Part shown: piece by piece, positions 9,023 to 17,547 of the stretch
How positions within the stretch are numbered: position 1 is the first letter of the stretch
Layout: every line of letters starts with the position of its first letter
Assembly: GCF_018398875.1 (NCBI RefSeq)
Contig: NZ_JAGWDK010000001.1
Location: forward strand, 474,990 to 538,989
Direction of reading: 5' to 3'
DNA from: Bradyrhizobium sp. sGM-13
GTDB taxonomy: Bacteria; Pseudomonadota; Alphaproteobacteria; Rhizobiales; Xanthobacteraceae
DNA length: 64,000 bases
The notes under the pieces: model-generated
What the model saw: only the letters and a program-made list of their open reading frames with translations
Database searches by the model: none
What the model was told of the DNA's origin: nothing
Position numbers and translations under genes: made by a program

Positions 9023-11271
9023 CACGTTCTACGCCCCGCCAGCCAGGTCACCAGGAACTGCACGCCAAGGCACAGTGCGATCCAGGCGAGGATCGCCAGC
9101 GCCAGCAGCAGCACATTGATCCAGGAGGCGTTTCGGGCCAGATCTGCGATCTGCGCGCCGAGCGCGGCCATGACAGCGATTCCGGGCGCCATGCCGAGCA
9201 CGGTGCCGAGCACGAAATCGCGCAGGCTCAATTTACTGGCGCCCGCCACCAAGTTCACGATCGAGAACGGGGCGATCGGCACCATCCGGATCATGGCGAC
9301 CGCCATGACCCCCTTGCCGATGATGCCGCTCTGAATCCGGGCGGCCCGGCGCCCGAGCAGCCGCTGCAAGCGCGCCTGGCCCAGCACCCGGCCGATCGAG
9401 AACAGCGTGAGTGCGCTGAGCAGCACGCCGGCGCTCGCGCTCAAGAAACCCATCCACGGCCCGAGAGCGGCCGATGTTGCGGCGATCAGTACGAGCACCG
9501 GGAAAACCACCAGCCCGCCGACGACGAAGGCGGCAATCGCAAATAGCGGCGCGAATTGCGACCGCGCGGGTTGTGAGATGATCGAGGAAACGAAGCCGAC
9601 ATCGGCGAAATCGCGCAGCGATGTGTACTGCCAGGCCAGCGCCAAGCCGGCGAGCGCCGCAGCGAGGCCGGATACGGCCAAAATGGTTCTTGCCGTCCAC
9701 ATGCGATTGGCGGCGCGGTCGAGGTGAAGCGGTTCCCTGGGATCGGCGACGGGCTGCACCATCACCGCCACGCCGCCGACCGATGCGGCCGGATCGATCG
9801 GCTGCAACGATTTCGGGCCGTCGTCCTCCGCCAGGCGGTCGACGAATCCGAACAGGTCGGCTTCGTGGCGTTCGATTTCGCGTTCATCGACGCCGCAGAA
9901 ATGCCCGATCAGACTACGGCGAAGCCAGGCGAGATATTCACAATGTGCGTCGGAGGTCGCCTCGAAGGCCAGGTCGCATTCGGTGTCCGCCCCCATCGAG
10001 CGATTGTTGAGGTTGGCCGATCCCACGCGCAGGATGCGGTCGTCGACGATCATCACCTTGCTATGCACCATGACCGCGGCCGCCCGTTCGGCATCGCGCG
10101 TCGATGGATAGACAAAGCGGACCCGGTCCATGACGCCTGCCGACACGAACCGGGCGATAAATCCGCCGCGCCCGCTCTGCATGGCCTGCGATTCGAACCA
10201 GGACGAATGCATCTTCGGCATGACGATCAGGACACTGAGCTGCGGCACGTCCAGCAACCGCTGCGCCAGGAGGCGCGCGATGTCGGTGGCGCTGGTGAAC
10301 TGGTTTTCGATATAGATGAAGCGGTCGGCCGCATTGATGGACGCTTCGAACAGCCGCGCGACTTCGTTCACGCCGCCACTGCGTGCGGTGGCTATCTCGG
10401 TCCGGGCGATGCCCACCGTCATTCCCCGGCACTGCACCGGGACCGAGGCCGGCCAGCGCTCGCCCTTGGTCGCTACGGGTCTTTCAACCGTGCAGCCGGC
10501 GGTGCGCCACCTGTTCTCCGCCAATTCCGTCAGACTGGCCGCAGCTTCGCCATCCACCATGCACTGCACGTCGTGAAACGGCGGATAGGGTTTGCCGTCG
10601 GGATCGGTACGAAGCGGATGATGCGTCTCATGCGTGCTGGTGTCCCAGCGCCGGATCGTCAGATCGAGGCCGCCGACGAAGCCAAGCGCGCCGTCAATGA
10701 CGACGATCTTCTGATGCTGCGCCGAGCCTAAGGGAAGGCTGGAATCGAAACAAAAGCGCAGCCGGTCCGACGCGTGCGCGGTGAACTTGGCGGCCGAATT
10801 CCATTCCCGCTCCGCGGCGTAGAGGGCCGGGAAATTCCAGATCAGGATGTTGATCCGCAGATCGGGCTTCGCCTTTAGCAGCGCTTTCAGAAACGCACCA
10901 AGCTCTTGCGGATAGCCGTCGTCAGCGTACCCGGAGGGCCCGACAAACCGGGTCTGGCTGTGGATGTCCCAGCCGATGATGTACACCTGCCGGGTTGCGA
11001 GCAATAGCGCTTCCCGCAAAGCGGCGAAATATGCGGCGGCATCATTGAGGATTGCTAACCGCCCTGCCTTGCACCTTCTCCAGACGGTTTCGCCAGGAAT
11101 GAGGATGGATGAGCTTTGCAGCAGACGGCACCTCGGCAACAGATGAGAAAACCCGTTCGGGATCACGAACGAATGTTCGCCCGATGCCAATCCAACGATC
11201 TGCAGCCGCGACAGTTCCAGCCAAGCGGAACTTGCCACCTTCCATCCGCGTTCGGCGCGTCGTTGAATCAC
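9022..11271 (-). CDS. phospholipase D-like protein fused to a VTT/TVP38 membrane domain
   Basis: Up to 749 residues. The N-terminal half has two HKD motifs, HQKIVVIDGALGFVGG and HSKVMIVDDRILRVGSANL, the hallmark of the PLD/cardiolipin-synthase superfamily. After about residue 510 come several hydrophobic segments with the VTT (SNARE-associated/TVP38) signature PVLVLIAATSAALGPWMGF and MVPIAPFSIVNLVAGAS. It is predicted to be an inner-membrane phospholipid-modifying enzyme. The start is uncertain: the longest frame begins at a GTG (11271) without a visible Shine-Dalgarno, and homology seems to begin only near the segment ILIPGETVWRR. It is followed by an overlapping EEP gene. Confidence 0.85.
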   Translation of the reverse strand: MIQRRAERGWKVASSAWLELSRLQIVGLASGEHSFVIPNGFSHLLPRCRLLQSSSILIPGETVWRRCKAGRLAILNDAAAYFAALREALLLATRQVYIIGWDIHSQTRFVGPSGYADDGYPQELGAFLKALLKAKPDLRINILIWNFPALYAAEREWNSAAKFTAHASDRLRFCFDSSLPLGSAQHQKIVVIDGALGFVGGLDLTIRRWDTSTHETHHPLRTDPDGKPYPPFHDVQCMVDGEAAASLTELAENRWRTAGCTVERPVATKGERWPASVPVQCRGMTVGIARTEIATARSGGVNEVARLFEASINAADRFIYIENQFTSATDIARLLAQRLLDVPQLSVLIVMPKMHSSWFESQAMQSGRGGFIARFVSAGVMDRVRFVYPSTRDAERAAAVMVHSKVMIVDDRILRVGSANLNNRSMGADTECDLAFEATSDAHCEYLAWLRRSLIGHFCGVDEREIERHEADLFGFVDRLAEDDGPKSLQPIDPAASVGGVAVMVQPVADPREPLHLDRAANRMWTARTILAVSGLAAALAGLALAWQYTSLRDFADVGFVSSIISQPARSQFAPLFAIAAFVVGGLVVFPVLVLIAATSAALGPWMGFLSASAGVLLSALTLFSIGRVLGQARLQRLLGRRAARIQSGIIGKGVMAVAMIRMVPIAPFSIVNLVAGASKLSLRDFVLGTVLGMAPGIAVMAALGAQIADLARNASWINVLLLALAILAWIALCLGVQFLVTWLAGRRT

Positions 11272-11283
11272 CGGACACGCGCG

Positions 11284-11562
11284 TTAGCGCCGGTTGCTAC
11301 CGGGGGGCGTATCGTTCCGGCCCGAGCGGGAGACACTTTCTTCCTCAACCACCGGTTCGACGTAGGTGCTGTGCAGCGAGATCGGCGACTTGAAACCGTC
11401 GAACATGATGCGGACGGTGCTGCGATAGCGGCCGGAGCCGATGATCACCCCTTCCCGGCCGGCGAATTTTGGGCATCGCGCCGCTCCGAGTGCGCTCATC
11501 CTGACGCGTGTCCGTTCAGGCAACGGTGGCCGGTGATCGGGTGGCTGTTTAGGCAATCGCAT
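11284..11562 (-). CDS. short conserved hypothetical protein
   Basis: About 92 residues. The core RVRMSALGAARCPKFAG followed by GVIIGSGRYRSTVRIMFDG and FKSPISLHSTYVEPV looks like a small KOW-like or SH3-like barrel seen in Bradyrhizobium hypothetical proteins. The frame is open to an ATG at 11631; the ATG at 11562 leaves a plausible N-terminus, and neither start has a convincing Shine-Dalgarno. It ends 13 bases before the PLD-VTT frame opens, on the same strand. Function unknown. Confidence 0.55.
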   Translation of the reverse strand: MRLPKQPPDHRPPLPERTRVRMSALGAARCPKFAGREGVIIGSGRYRSTVRIMFDGFKSPISLHSTYVEPVVEEESVSRSGRNDTPPGSNRR

Positions 11563-11631
11563 CCTTAGGCCAAGCGCCTTCGCCGGTTCATCGATGCGCC
11601 GGAGAGGCAATACGTTCGGTCTCGAATGCAT

Positions 11632-12137
11632 GGCGAGAAATCTACCGGCGCACCATGCGGTCGACGAACGGTGGCGTCCCGGACGTCATCACGGCCGTCA
11701 GCCAACGAGGCCGGCTTGGTCAGAATGACGCCACACGTTGGCCAACAACATGCACGCATGCGATCAGTCGCGGTATCTTGCGATATTCAACCATCGACGC
11801 AGGCTGTGCTTTAGAGATTCGAAAAATGTAGATGAGGCCGGGACGACGGCCCTCCGTCGCCGGGTCGAGCCTAGGCGACTTTGGTAGGAAGGCCTTGCGG
11901 CTGCGCCCCGCCGCAGACAAGCGCGAGGCCGACAACGATACCATCGTACCTGCCTCGTCAGGGCAGGCGTACGTATCGAAAGATATGTTAGCCAGGTTGC
12001 GAGGTACGGCTTTTTGCAGTTGAGGGATAGAAAACACGCTTTAATGACCAGTTTTTGACGACATCCGGTCACATTCGGTCTGCTTGGCATCCCTCGTTAA
12101 CGGGGATAAAGTTTCTTTTGAACAATTAAGATACAGA
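11632..12137. other. intergenic stretch without a supported gene
   Basis: Short frames exist on both strands (for example 11720-12037 on minus and 11832-12023 on plus), but none has a good Shine-Dalgarno and none is recognisable. The right-hand part, from about 12000, is AT-richer than its surroundings and leads into the control region of the LuxR-type regulator. Confidence 0.5.
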
Positions 12138-12151
12138 GTGAACTAATTCAC
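12138..12151. promoter_or_regulatory. inverted repeat upstream of the LuxR-type regulator
   Basis: GTGAA-CTAA-TTCAC is a perfect five-base inverted repeat, 66 bases before the regulator's ATG. A TATAAT hexamer at 12186-12191 could be the -10 box, but I see no convincing -35. An operator role is plausible and unproven. Confidence 0.35.
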
Positions 12152-12216
12152 AGTGACTATGAGCGGTTCTGAAGGACTCTATCGATATAATCGGTATTAA
12201 AATCCGGGGGCGCGTT

Positions 12217-13092
12217 ATGTTAGTCCCACGCAAGAAGACAGTATTTATTGTAGACGCAAAGGCCTTTCGACGAGCTCGAACGGAGAGCTTCTTAAGTTCC
12301 TGGGCCAGCAACGAACAGGTCGAGCTGATTTCGCTCGATCCCGATGAGGCGCACAGAAGGCTTATCGAGCGGAGCGAATGCGAGATGCTGATTTACAGCG
12401 TCGGCACCTCCTCTCCCCACGAGGTCTTCACCGAGATACAGGTGTTGCATACCCTTCGCCGGGAGGCGGCACTCGCCATCATCTCCGACGATGAACATCC
12501 CGCCACCGTTCTCGCCGCGATCCGTTGCGGAGCCCGGGGCTACTTCAGCAATTCCATGGCGCCTGAGCTTGCGTTGCACGCCCTTTCATTCGTCCTTCAT
12601 GGCGGCACCTACTTTCCGGCGGCCGCCATCCTGGCCAGCCAGACCTTCAGCCCGCCGGCGCCTCTCGAATACAGACAACCGGGCCTCTCCCAGGAGCAAG
12701 AGCTTCCGGAGCCTGAACAACAGACGCAGGCGCCCCCTGTCGGGCCGGAGGAAGGTCCTTACGACCAGCAAGGGTCCCCGTTCGACGGTAAGGCGGTAAG
12801 CGTGCAGCGCGACCATGGCCTAAACGGCGCGCGCCACGCGCCCGAGTTTACCGAGCGGCAGTACGCGGTGCTCGCTTGCCTCTGCCAAGGCGATCCCAAC
12901 AAGGTGATCGGACGCAAGCTCGGCATGACCGAAACGACGGTGAAAGTCCATGTCCGCGAAATCATGCGCAAGCTGGGCGTGAGCAACCGGACCCAAGTCG
13001 CGATCGCCGGGGCGCGCGTCTCCTTCGACAGTCCCGTCGAACTGATTACTCCGGATTCATCCATGACGATCAGGTCATCCATATCTCACTAG
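12217..13092 (+). CDS. LuxR/NarL-family transcriptional regulator with degenerate receiver domain
   Basis: A 291-residue protein. The first 140 residues have a receiver-like fold (KTVFIVDAKAFRR at the start, a GARGYF segment near residue 108), but the strand that should end in the phosphoacceptor Asp reads MLIYSVG, so classical phosphorylation is unlikely. A Pro/Gln-rich linker (about 145-205) follows, then a LuxR-type helix-turn-helix: FTERQYAVLACLCQG, NKVIGRKLGMTETTVKVHV and MRKLGVSNRTQV. A DNA-binding regulator is clear; its signal and targets are not. The long linker is unusual for NarL-type proteins. Confidence 0.88.
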   Translation: MLVPRKKTVFIVDAKAFRRARTESFLSSWASNEQVELISLDPDEAHRRLIERSECEMLIYSVGTSSPHEVFTEIQVLHTLRREAALAIISDDEHPATVLAAIRCGARGYFSNSMAPELALHALSFVLHGGTYFPAAAILASQTFSPPAPLEYRQPGLSQEQELPEPEQQTQAPPVGPEEGPYDQQGSPFDGKAVSVQRDHGLNGARHAPEFTERQYAVLACLCQGDPNKVIGRKLGMTETTVKVHVREIMRKLGVSNRTQVAIAGARVSFDSPVELITPDSSMTIRSSISH

Positions 13093-13221
13093 CGATTGAT
13101 TTTCGGCATTGCGCCGGTTGCCATTTCATCGCTCCTGCCGGAACTCGCGGCATTTCTCGATCTGTCGGCCAGCGCGCATCCTCGCTACGGAAAGCGGCGG
13201 CATCCTATTGCAATGCCGTGG

Positions 13222-13241
13222 TATATGATTATCGTCATATA
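13222..13241. promoter_or_regulatory. inverted repeat overlapping a TATAAT box upstream of thiolase
   Basis: TATATGA-TTATCG-TCATATA is a perfect seven-base inverted repeat. Its right arm overlaps TATAAT (13238-13243), a candidate -10 box 25 bases before the thiolase ATG. The arrangement fits a repressor operator, though I see no clear -35. Confidence 0.45.
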
Positions 13242-13267
13242 ATAGCGATCGAACAGGAGAATCCGCA

Positions 13268-14464
13268 ATGGCTGCAAGCCGCGATCCCGTCGTCATCCTT
13301 TCCGCCGCCCGCACGCCGCTTGGCCGGTTCATGGGTGAGTTGTCCCCTTTCAGCGCGCACAGGCTCGGCGCTCACGTGATCGGCGCGGCGCTGGAACGGG
13401 CGAAACTGGCGCCGGAGCGGATTGAGGAGGTGTTCATGGGCAACGTGCTGCCGGCCGGACAGGGCCAGGCGCCGGCACGCCAGGCAGCGCGCGGCGCCGG
13501 ACTGCCTGACGCCACCGGCGCCACCACGGTCAACAAGGTGTGCGGTTCCGGCATGAAGGCGACGATGCTGGCGCACGACATCATCAATGCCGGTTCAGCC
13601 TCGATCGTGCTATCCGGCGGCATGGAAAGCATGTCGAACGCGCCCTATCTGCTGGCCAAGGCGCGCGGCGGCTATCGCGCAGGGCATGACCGGATCATCG
13701 ATCACATGATGATGGATGGGCTGGAAGACGCCTACGAGACCGGCCGCTCTATGGGCGATTTCGGCGAGGCCACCGCGGAGGCCTATCAGTTCACCCGCAA
13801 GGACCAGGACGCCTACGCGATGGAGACCTTGACCCGCGCCCGCAAGGCGGTCGAGGGCGGCGCGTTCAGGGCCGAGATCGCGCCGATCACATTGGCTGAG
13901 AAGGCGGGTCCGCGTGTCATCGCCAATGACGAGCATCCGCTCAAGGTGGATCCCGCCAAGATTCCCGGATTAAAGCCCGCGTTCCGCGCGGGCGGCACCA
14001 TCACGCCGGCCGCCTCTTCCGCGAATGCCGACGGCGCCGCCGCGCTGATTCTGGCCAAGCGCTCGCTCGCTGATCGCGACGGGCTGCCGGTGCTCGCCGA
14101 GATCAAGGGCCACGCCACCCACAGCCAGGAGCCGCAATGGTTCACCACCGCGCCGATCCCGGCGATCCGTAAGCTGCTCGACAAGGTCGGCTGGGCTGCC
14201 GCTGACGTCGACCTGTTCGAGATCAACGAAGCGTTCGCGGTGGTGGCGATGGCGGCGCAGAAGGATCTCGGCATTGCCGCCGAAAAGCTCAACGTCAATG
14301 GCGGCGCCTGCGCGCTCGGCCACCCGATCGGCGCCACCGGCGCGCGATTGATCGTGACGCTGCTGCATGCCCTGGAAGCGCGGAGTTTAAGACGCGGTGT
14401 CGCTGCGCTCTGTATCGGCGGCGGAGAAGCGACCGCGATCGCCGTCGAGCGGCCCGTGCGCTGA
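13268..14464 (+). CDS. acetyl-CoA C-acetyltransferase (thiolase)
   Basis: A 398-residue thiolase, condensing or cleaving acyl-CoA (beta-ketothiolase). The acyl-accepting Cys is at about residue 92 in VCGSGMKAT, the catalytic His at about 352 in GHPIGATGARL and the second Cys at about 382 in CIGGGEATA. AGGAG stands ahead of the ATG. It is alone between a regulator and a metal transporter, with an inverted repeat over its putative promoter. It could serve acetoacetyl-CoA formation or fatty-acid oxidation; its neighbours do not decide. Confidence 0.92.
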   Translation: MAASRDPVVILSAARTPLGRFMGELSPFSAHRLGAHVIGAALERAKLAPERIEEVFMGNVLPAGQGQAPARQAARGAGLPDATGATTVNKVCGSGMKATMLAHDIINAGSASIVLSGGMESMSNAPYLLAKARGGYRAGHDRIIDHMMMDGLEDAYETGRSMGDFGEATAEAYQFTRKDQDAYAMETLTRARKAVEGGAFRAEIAPITLAEKAGPRVIANDEHPLKVDPAKIPGLKPAFRAGGTITPAASSANADGAAALILAKRSLADRDGLPVLAEIKGHATHSQEPQWFTTAPIPAIRKLLDKVGWAAADVDLFEINEAFAVVAMAAQKDLGIAAEKLNVNGGACALGHPIGATGARLIVTLLHALEARSLRRGVAALCIGGGEATAIAVERPVR

Positions 14465-14540
14465 TCGCAGCCGCGCTTAGGAACTAACCATCGCAGCCAC
14501 TATTGAACACATGGGTGGCTGCGAAGGGATATTGACGGCT

Positions 14541-15839
14541 GTGCCTGAGACCGCGGCGAAGGCTCCTCACCAACCTCGGAAAGATGGCAAGCGCCGCGGC
14601 TTCATGCGGGCGATCGGCCTCGGCGTCGTCACGGGAGCCGCCGACGACGATTGCTCCGCCATTGGCACTTACGCAAGCGCGGGCGCTCAGTTTGGCCCCG
14701 CGCTGCTTTGGACCGCCCCCGTCACCTTCCCGATGATGTTCGCTGTCGTGTATCTGTCCTCCAAACTTGGGCAGGTGACGGGACGGGGTCTCTTCCACGT
14801 CATCAAGGAGCACTATCCCGGCTGGATCCTGTGGCCCGCCTTGATCGCCGTTCTGATCGGCAACACCATCGAGGCCGCCGCAGACCTCGGCGGCATGGCC
14901 GCTGCGCTGAACCTGTTGATACCGCTGCCCATCCCATGGATCGTAATTGCAGTAGCCGCGACCATTCTCGCCGTCCAGATCTGGGGCTCCTACCATCTCA
15001 TTCGCAATATCTTCCGGTGGCTGGCCCTGGTGTTGTTTGCATATGTCGGATCGGCCATCCTCGCCAAGCCTGATCTCCAGGACGTGCTGCGCGGCACCTT
15101 GGTTCCCACGATCGAATTTTCACGCGAGTTCCTGTCCATTCTGGTTGCGATTATCGGCACCACGCTTTCCGCTTACCTCTACACCTGGCAATCCAACGTC
15201 GAGGTCGAAGAAGAAATCGCACAAGGGCGCAAGAAGCTGGAGCAGCGGGAGGGCGCAACATCCGACGAGTTGCGTCGATCCCGCATCGATATCGTGGTCG
15301 GAATGCTGTTCTCCAACCTGATCATGTACTTCATCATTCTCTCGACGGGAGCAACGCTTCACAAAGCGGGAGAAAAAAATATCGAGACGGCCGCTCAGGC
15401 GGCCGAAGCGTTGCGTCCCTTGGCAGGAGACGCAGCGGGGCTGCTTTTCACCGTCGGAATCATTGCTGTCGGCTTTCTTGCAGTCCCCATCATGACGACC
15501 GGCGCCGCTTATGATCTCTGCCAGGTGTTGGGGTGGAAGAGCAGCCTTCACGCCAAGCCGAAAGAGGCAGGGAAATTCTATGCACTGATCGTTTCGTTTA
15601 CGGTGATCGCGGTCGTCATGAATTTCCTCGGCTTCAATCCAATGAAGGCACTTGTCTATTCCGGCATCGTGCAAGGCTTTTCGACGCCGCCACTGCTGCT
15701 GTTGATCATGCTGATGACGACTAGCCGAGCGGTGATGGGCGATAAAACCAACAGCACCTGGATGAATCTGCTGGGTTGGGCGACAGTGGCGGCGATCCTT
15801 TCGGCAAGTGCAGGCCTGGTCGTTTCCTGGTTCTTGTGA
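14541..15839 (+). CDS. NRAMP-like divalent metal transporter
   Basis: About 432 residues with roughly eleven membrane segments. The TM1 region reads GVVTGAADDDCSAIGTYA, where Nramp-like proteins usually have DDPSGIATY (or DPGN in classical Nramp); the Pro and Gly are replaced by Cys and Ala. TM6 reads IIGTTLSAYLYTWQSNVEV, matching the GTTISPYLFFWQ-type subfamily rather than the MPH motif of Mn/Fe Nramps, again without its Pro. Transport of a divalent metal (Mn, Fe or Mg) is inferred from the fold. The GTG at 14541 has GAAGGG about 12 bases upstream; the ATG at 14511 has no Shine-Dalgarno and is less favoured. Confidence 0.85.
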   Translation: MPETAAKAPHQPRKDGKRRGFMRAIGLGVVTGAADDDCSAIGTYASAGAQFGPALLWTAPVTFPMMFAVVYLSSKLGQVTGRGLFHVIKEHYPGWILWPALIAVLIGNTIEAAADLGGMAAALNLLIPLPIPWIVIAVAATILAVQIWGSYHLIRNIFRWLALVLFAYVGSAILAKPDLQDVLRGTLVPTIEFSREFLSILVAIIGTTLSAYLYTWQSNVEVEEEIAQGRKKLEQREGATSDELRRSRIDIVVGMLFSNLIMYFIILSTGATLHKAGEKNIETAAQAAEALRPLAGDAAGLLFTVGIIAVGFLAVPIMTTGAAYDLCQVLGWKSSLHAKPKEAGKFYALIVSFTVIAVVMNFLGFNPMKALVYSGIVQGFSTPPLLLLIMLMTTSRAVMGDKTNSTWMNLLGWATVAAILSASAGLVVSWFL

Positions 15840-15899
15840 ACGAACTCGTGCTCAGCAGCAGGGGATAGTACATGCAGCGTGTGATGCCCATGTGCCCCC

Positions 15900-16805
15900 T
15901 CAAGCTGCCAGGGCGGCATGTCTCAAGCGCCTTGTCGCCGCACGCCTGACCTTTTCGAAGGCTAAAGCTTCGATCTGTCGCACGCGCTCGCCGGAAATCG
16001 ACAGTTCGCGCCCGAGCTCTTCCAGGCTCGGCGGATCCTCGCGAAGCCGCCGGGCCTCGAACACGCGGCGCTCCCGCGCCGTCAGCACATCAAGGGCCGA
16101 ATGGAGCGCCCTCGCCCGTTGCCCGCCTTCATCCTGCTCGGCGATCATCGCCTCCGCGTTCGGCGAAGGGTCGACCAGCCTCGCTTCCCATTCCGTAGGC
16201 CCGTCATCATCGACGGATGCATTCAGGGAAAGGTCGCCCGTCAAACGGCTGCTCATCTCGATCACATCGCGAACGGGGACCGCGAGTTCCCGCGCGACGG
16301 CCTCGGCCACCTCCGGCGTAAGGCCCGTCCTGTCGCCGCCGAACTTGCGCATGGCGCGCCTGAGGCCAAAGAACAGCTTCCGCTGAGCGGCCGTCGTCCC
16401 GATCTTGACCAGCGAGCGCGACCGCAGAATGTAATCGTGGATCGCGGCCTTGATCCACCACAATGCGTAGGTGGAGAACCTGGCGCCACGGCCCGGCTCG
16501 AAATGCGAGGCCGCGATGACAAGGCCCAGATTGGCTTCCCCGATCAGATCGGCAAGCGGCAGGTCGTATCGCTGGTAGCGGCGCGCCACCTTGGCCGCGA
16601 GCCGGAGATGGCTGGTGACGAGCGCATCGGTAGCGCTTCGGTCTCGGTGCTGCTGCCAGCGCCGGGCAAGCTGCTGCTCGCGCGTCGGTTCAAGCAGAGC
16701 GTATCGCTTGATGAGCGTGGCATATTCATCGACGATATCTCGCGATCTGTCTCCAGTCAGCGGCTCGCGCCTGTCTGACAGTATGGTCATGCTGTGGGCG
16801 TTCAT
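15900..16805 (-). CDS. rpoH: RNA polymerase sigma factor, RpoH/sigma-32 family
   Basis: About 301 residues. Region 2 is clear (LVTSHLRLAAKVARRYQRY, LPLADLIGEANLGLVIAA, FSTYALWWIKAAIHDYILRS). The RpoH-specific box appears as QRKLFFGLRRAMRKFGG, and region 4 ends in SISGERVRQIEALAFEKVR. This identifies a heat-shock-type sigma factor. Alphaproteobacteria often carry two or more rpoH genes, so it may be a secondary paralogue. The start is the ATG at 16805, with TTGGAG seven bases upstream, rather than the in-frame TTG at 16817. It converges with the NRAMP-like gene. Confidence 0.9.
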   Translation of the reverse strand: MNAHSMTILSDRREPLTGDRSRDIVDEYATLIKRYALLEPTREQQLARRWQQHRDRSATDALVTSHLRLAAKVARRYQRYDLPLADLIGEANLGLVIAASHFEPGRGARFSTYALWWIKAAIHDYILRSRSLVKIGTTAAQRKLFFGLRRAMRKFGGDRTGLTPEVAEAVARELAVPVRDVIEMSSRLTGDLSLNASVDDDGPTEWEARLVDPSPNAEAMIAEQDEGGQRARALHSALDVLTARERRVFEARRLREDPPSLEELGRELSISGERVRQIEALAFEKVRRAATRRLRHAALAA

Positions 16806-17236
16806 GGGTGGCTCCAATCCATCGGGTCCGGCAGAGCGACCCTAGGAGAAGACGCCGCGATGCAGCCATTAAATTGGAATTGAGGAATCTAAATTCGCTT
16901 TTAGCGTTCATGCCGCCTTGGTGTCGATTTCAGAATCGCACGATCTTGGTTCAGGCGGGAAGCGCGGGACGTCGAGCGGTGAACTTCTGATCGCTCATGC
17001 GAATATGACTGCTTCCCTGCAAACGCTTTGCACGACAGCGCAAGATCAGTCGAGATTTGTAAAAGGCAATTTAGTGGGACGCGGTCGCGCCCGCCCTACA
17101 TCTCCGTCATGCATCCGCTGCCTGGATGCAGCCTCAAGCGAGCAGTCCGCATTCGAAAAGAACACGCGCCCGTTGCGGCATGTGACTGCGCATGCGCGTC
17201 CAGCGAACTGCCGCGTAGATGATATGGAGAAAGACA
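16806..17236. other. intergenic control region between rpoH and a secreted-protein gene
   Basis: These 430 bases separate the leftward sigma factor from the rightward secreted-protein gene. No frame in it is recognisable or has a good ribosome-binding site. The AT-rich part near 16860-16910 may hold the rpoH promoter, but I could not assign -35/-10 boxes with confidence. Confidence 0.45.
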
Positions 17237-17530
17237 ATGACCTCGATCAAGACCATCGCTGTCGCAGGATTGCTGTCCATGATGGCGGCAGCGCCTGCAT
17301 TCGCGCAAGAAGCCATTCAGGAGCCGGGCAGTTTTGCATTTTTCTATCCGAATCTGGACGTGCTGAATGGCGGTGCGCCGACGCCGGCTTACCGGATGGA
17401 AGGGCTGCCGCCCTCGGTGATGCAGGCCTACAACGAAAGGGAAAGCGGTATGGCCGGCCCCAGGGTCTGGCAGCATCGGCGTGTCCACCACGTATCCCCC
17501 GCCGAGCATGATGACCGCCGGCATGGGTGA
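17237..17530 (+). CDS. small secreted protein, possibly frameshifted
   Basis: GGAG lies seven bases before the ATG. The product has a signal peptide (MTSIKTIAVAGLLSMMAAAPAFA) and a mature part with EPGSFAFFYPNLDVLNGG. After about residue 74 the frame turns Arg/His-rich (QHRRVHHVS), unlike the rest. If one C of the C4 run at 17458-17461 is dropped, the sequence reads PGSGSIGVSTTYPPPS and then MMTAGMGDVGG, ending at a TAG at 17541-17543. That looks more like a genuine C-terminus. The gene is real; its 3' end may be shifted by mutation or sequencing error. Function unknown. Confidence 0.65.
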   Translation: MTSIKTIAVAGLLSMMAAAPAFAQEAIQEPGSFAFFYPNLDVLNGGAPTPAYRMEGLPPSVMQAYNERESGMAGPRVWQHRRVHHVSPAEHDDRRHG

Positions 17531-17547
17531 CGTTGGCGGATAGCGAT

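Noticed and set aside
9724..10731. Plus-strand frame of 335 codons
   Set aside because: Antisense to the phospholipase D half with its HKD motifs intact; composition typical of a shadow frame.
11720..12037. Minus-strand frame of 105 codons in the intergenic region
   Set aside because: No start signal and no recognisable product; composition gives no support for coding.
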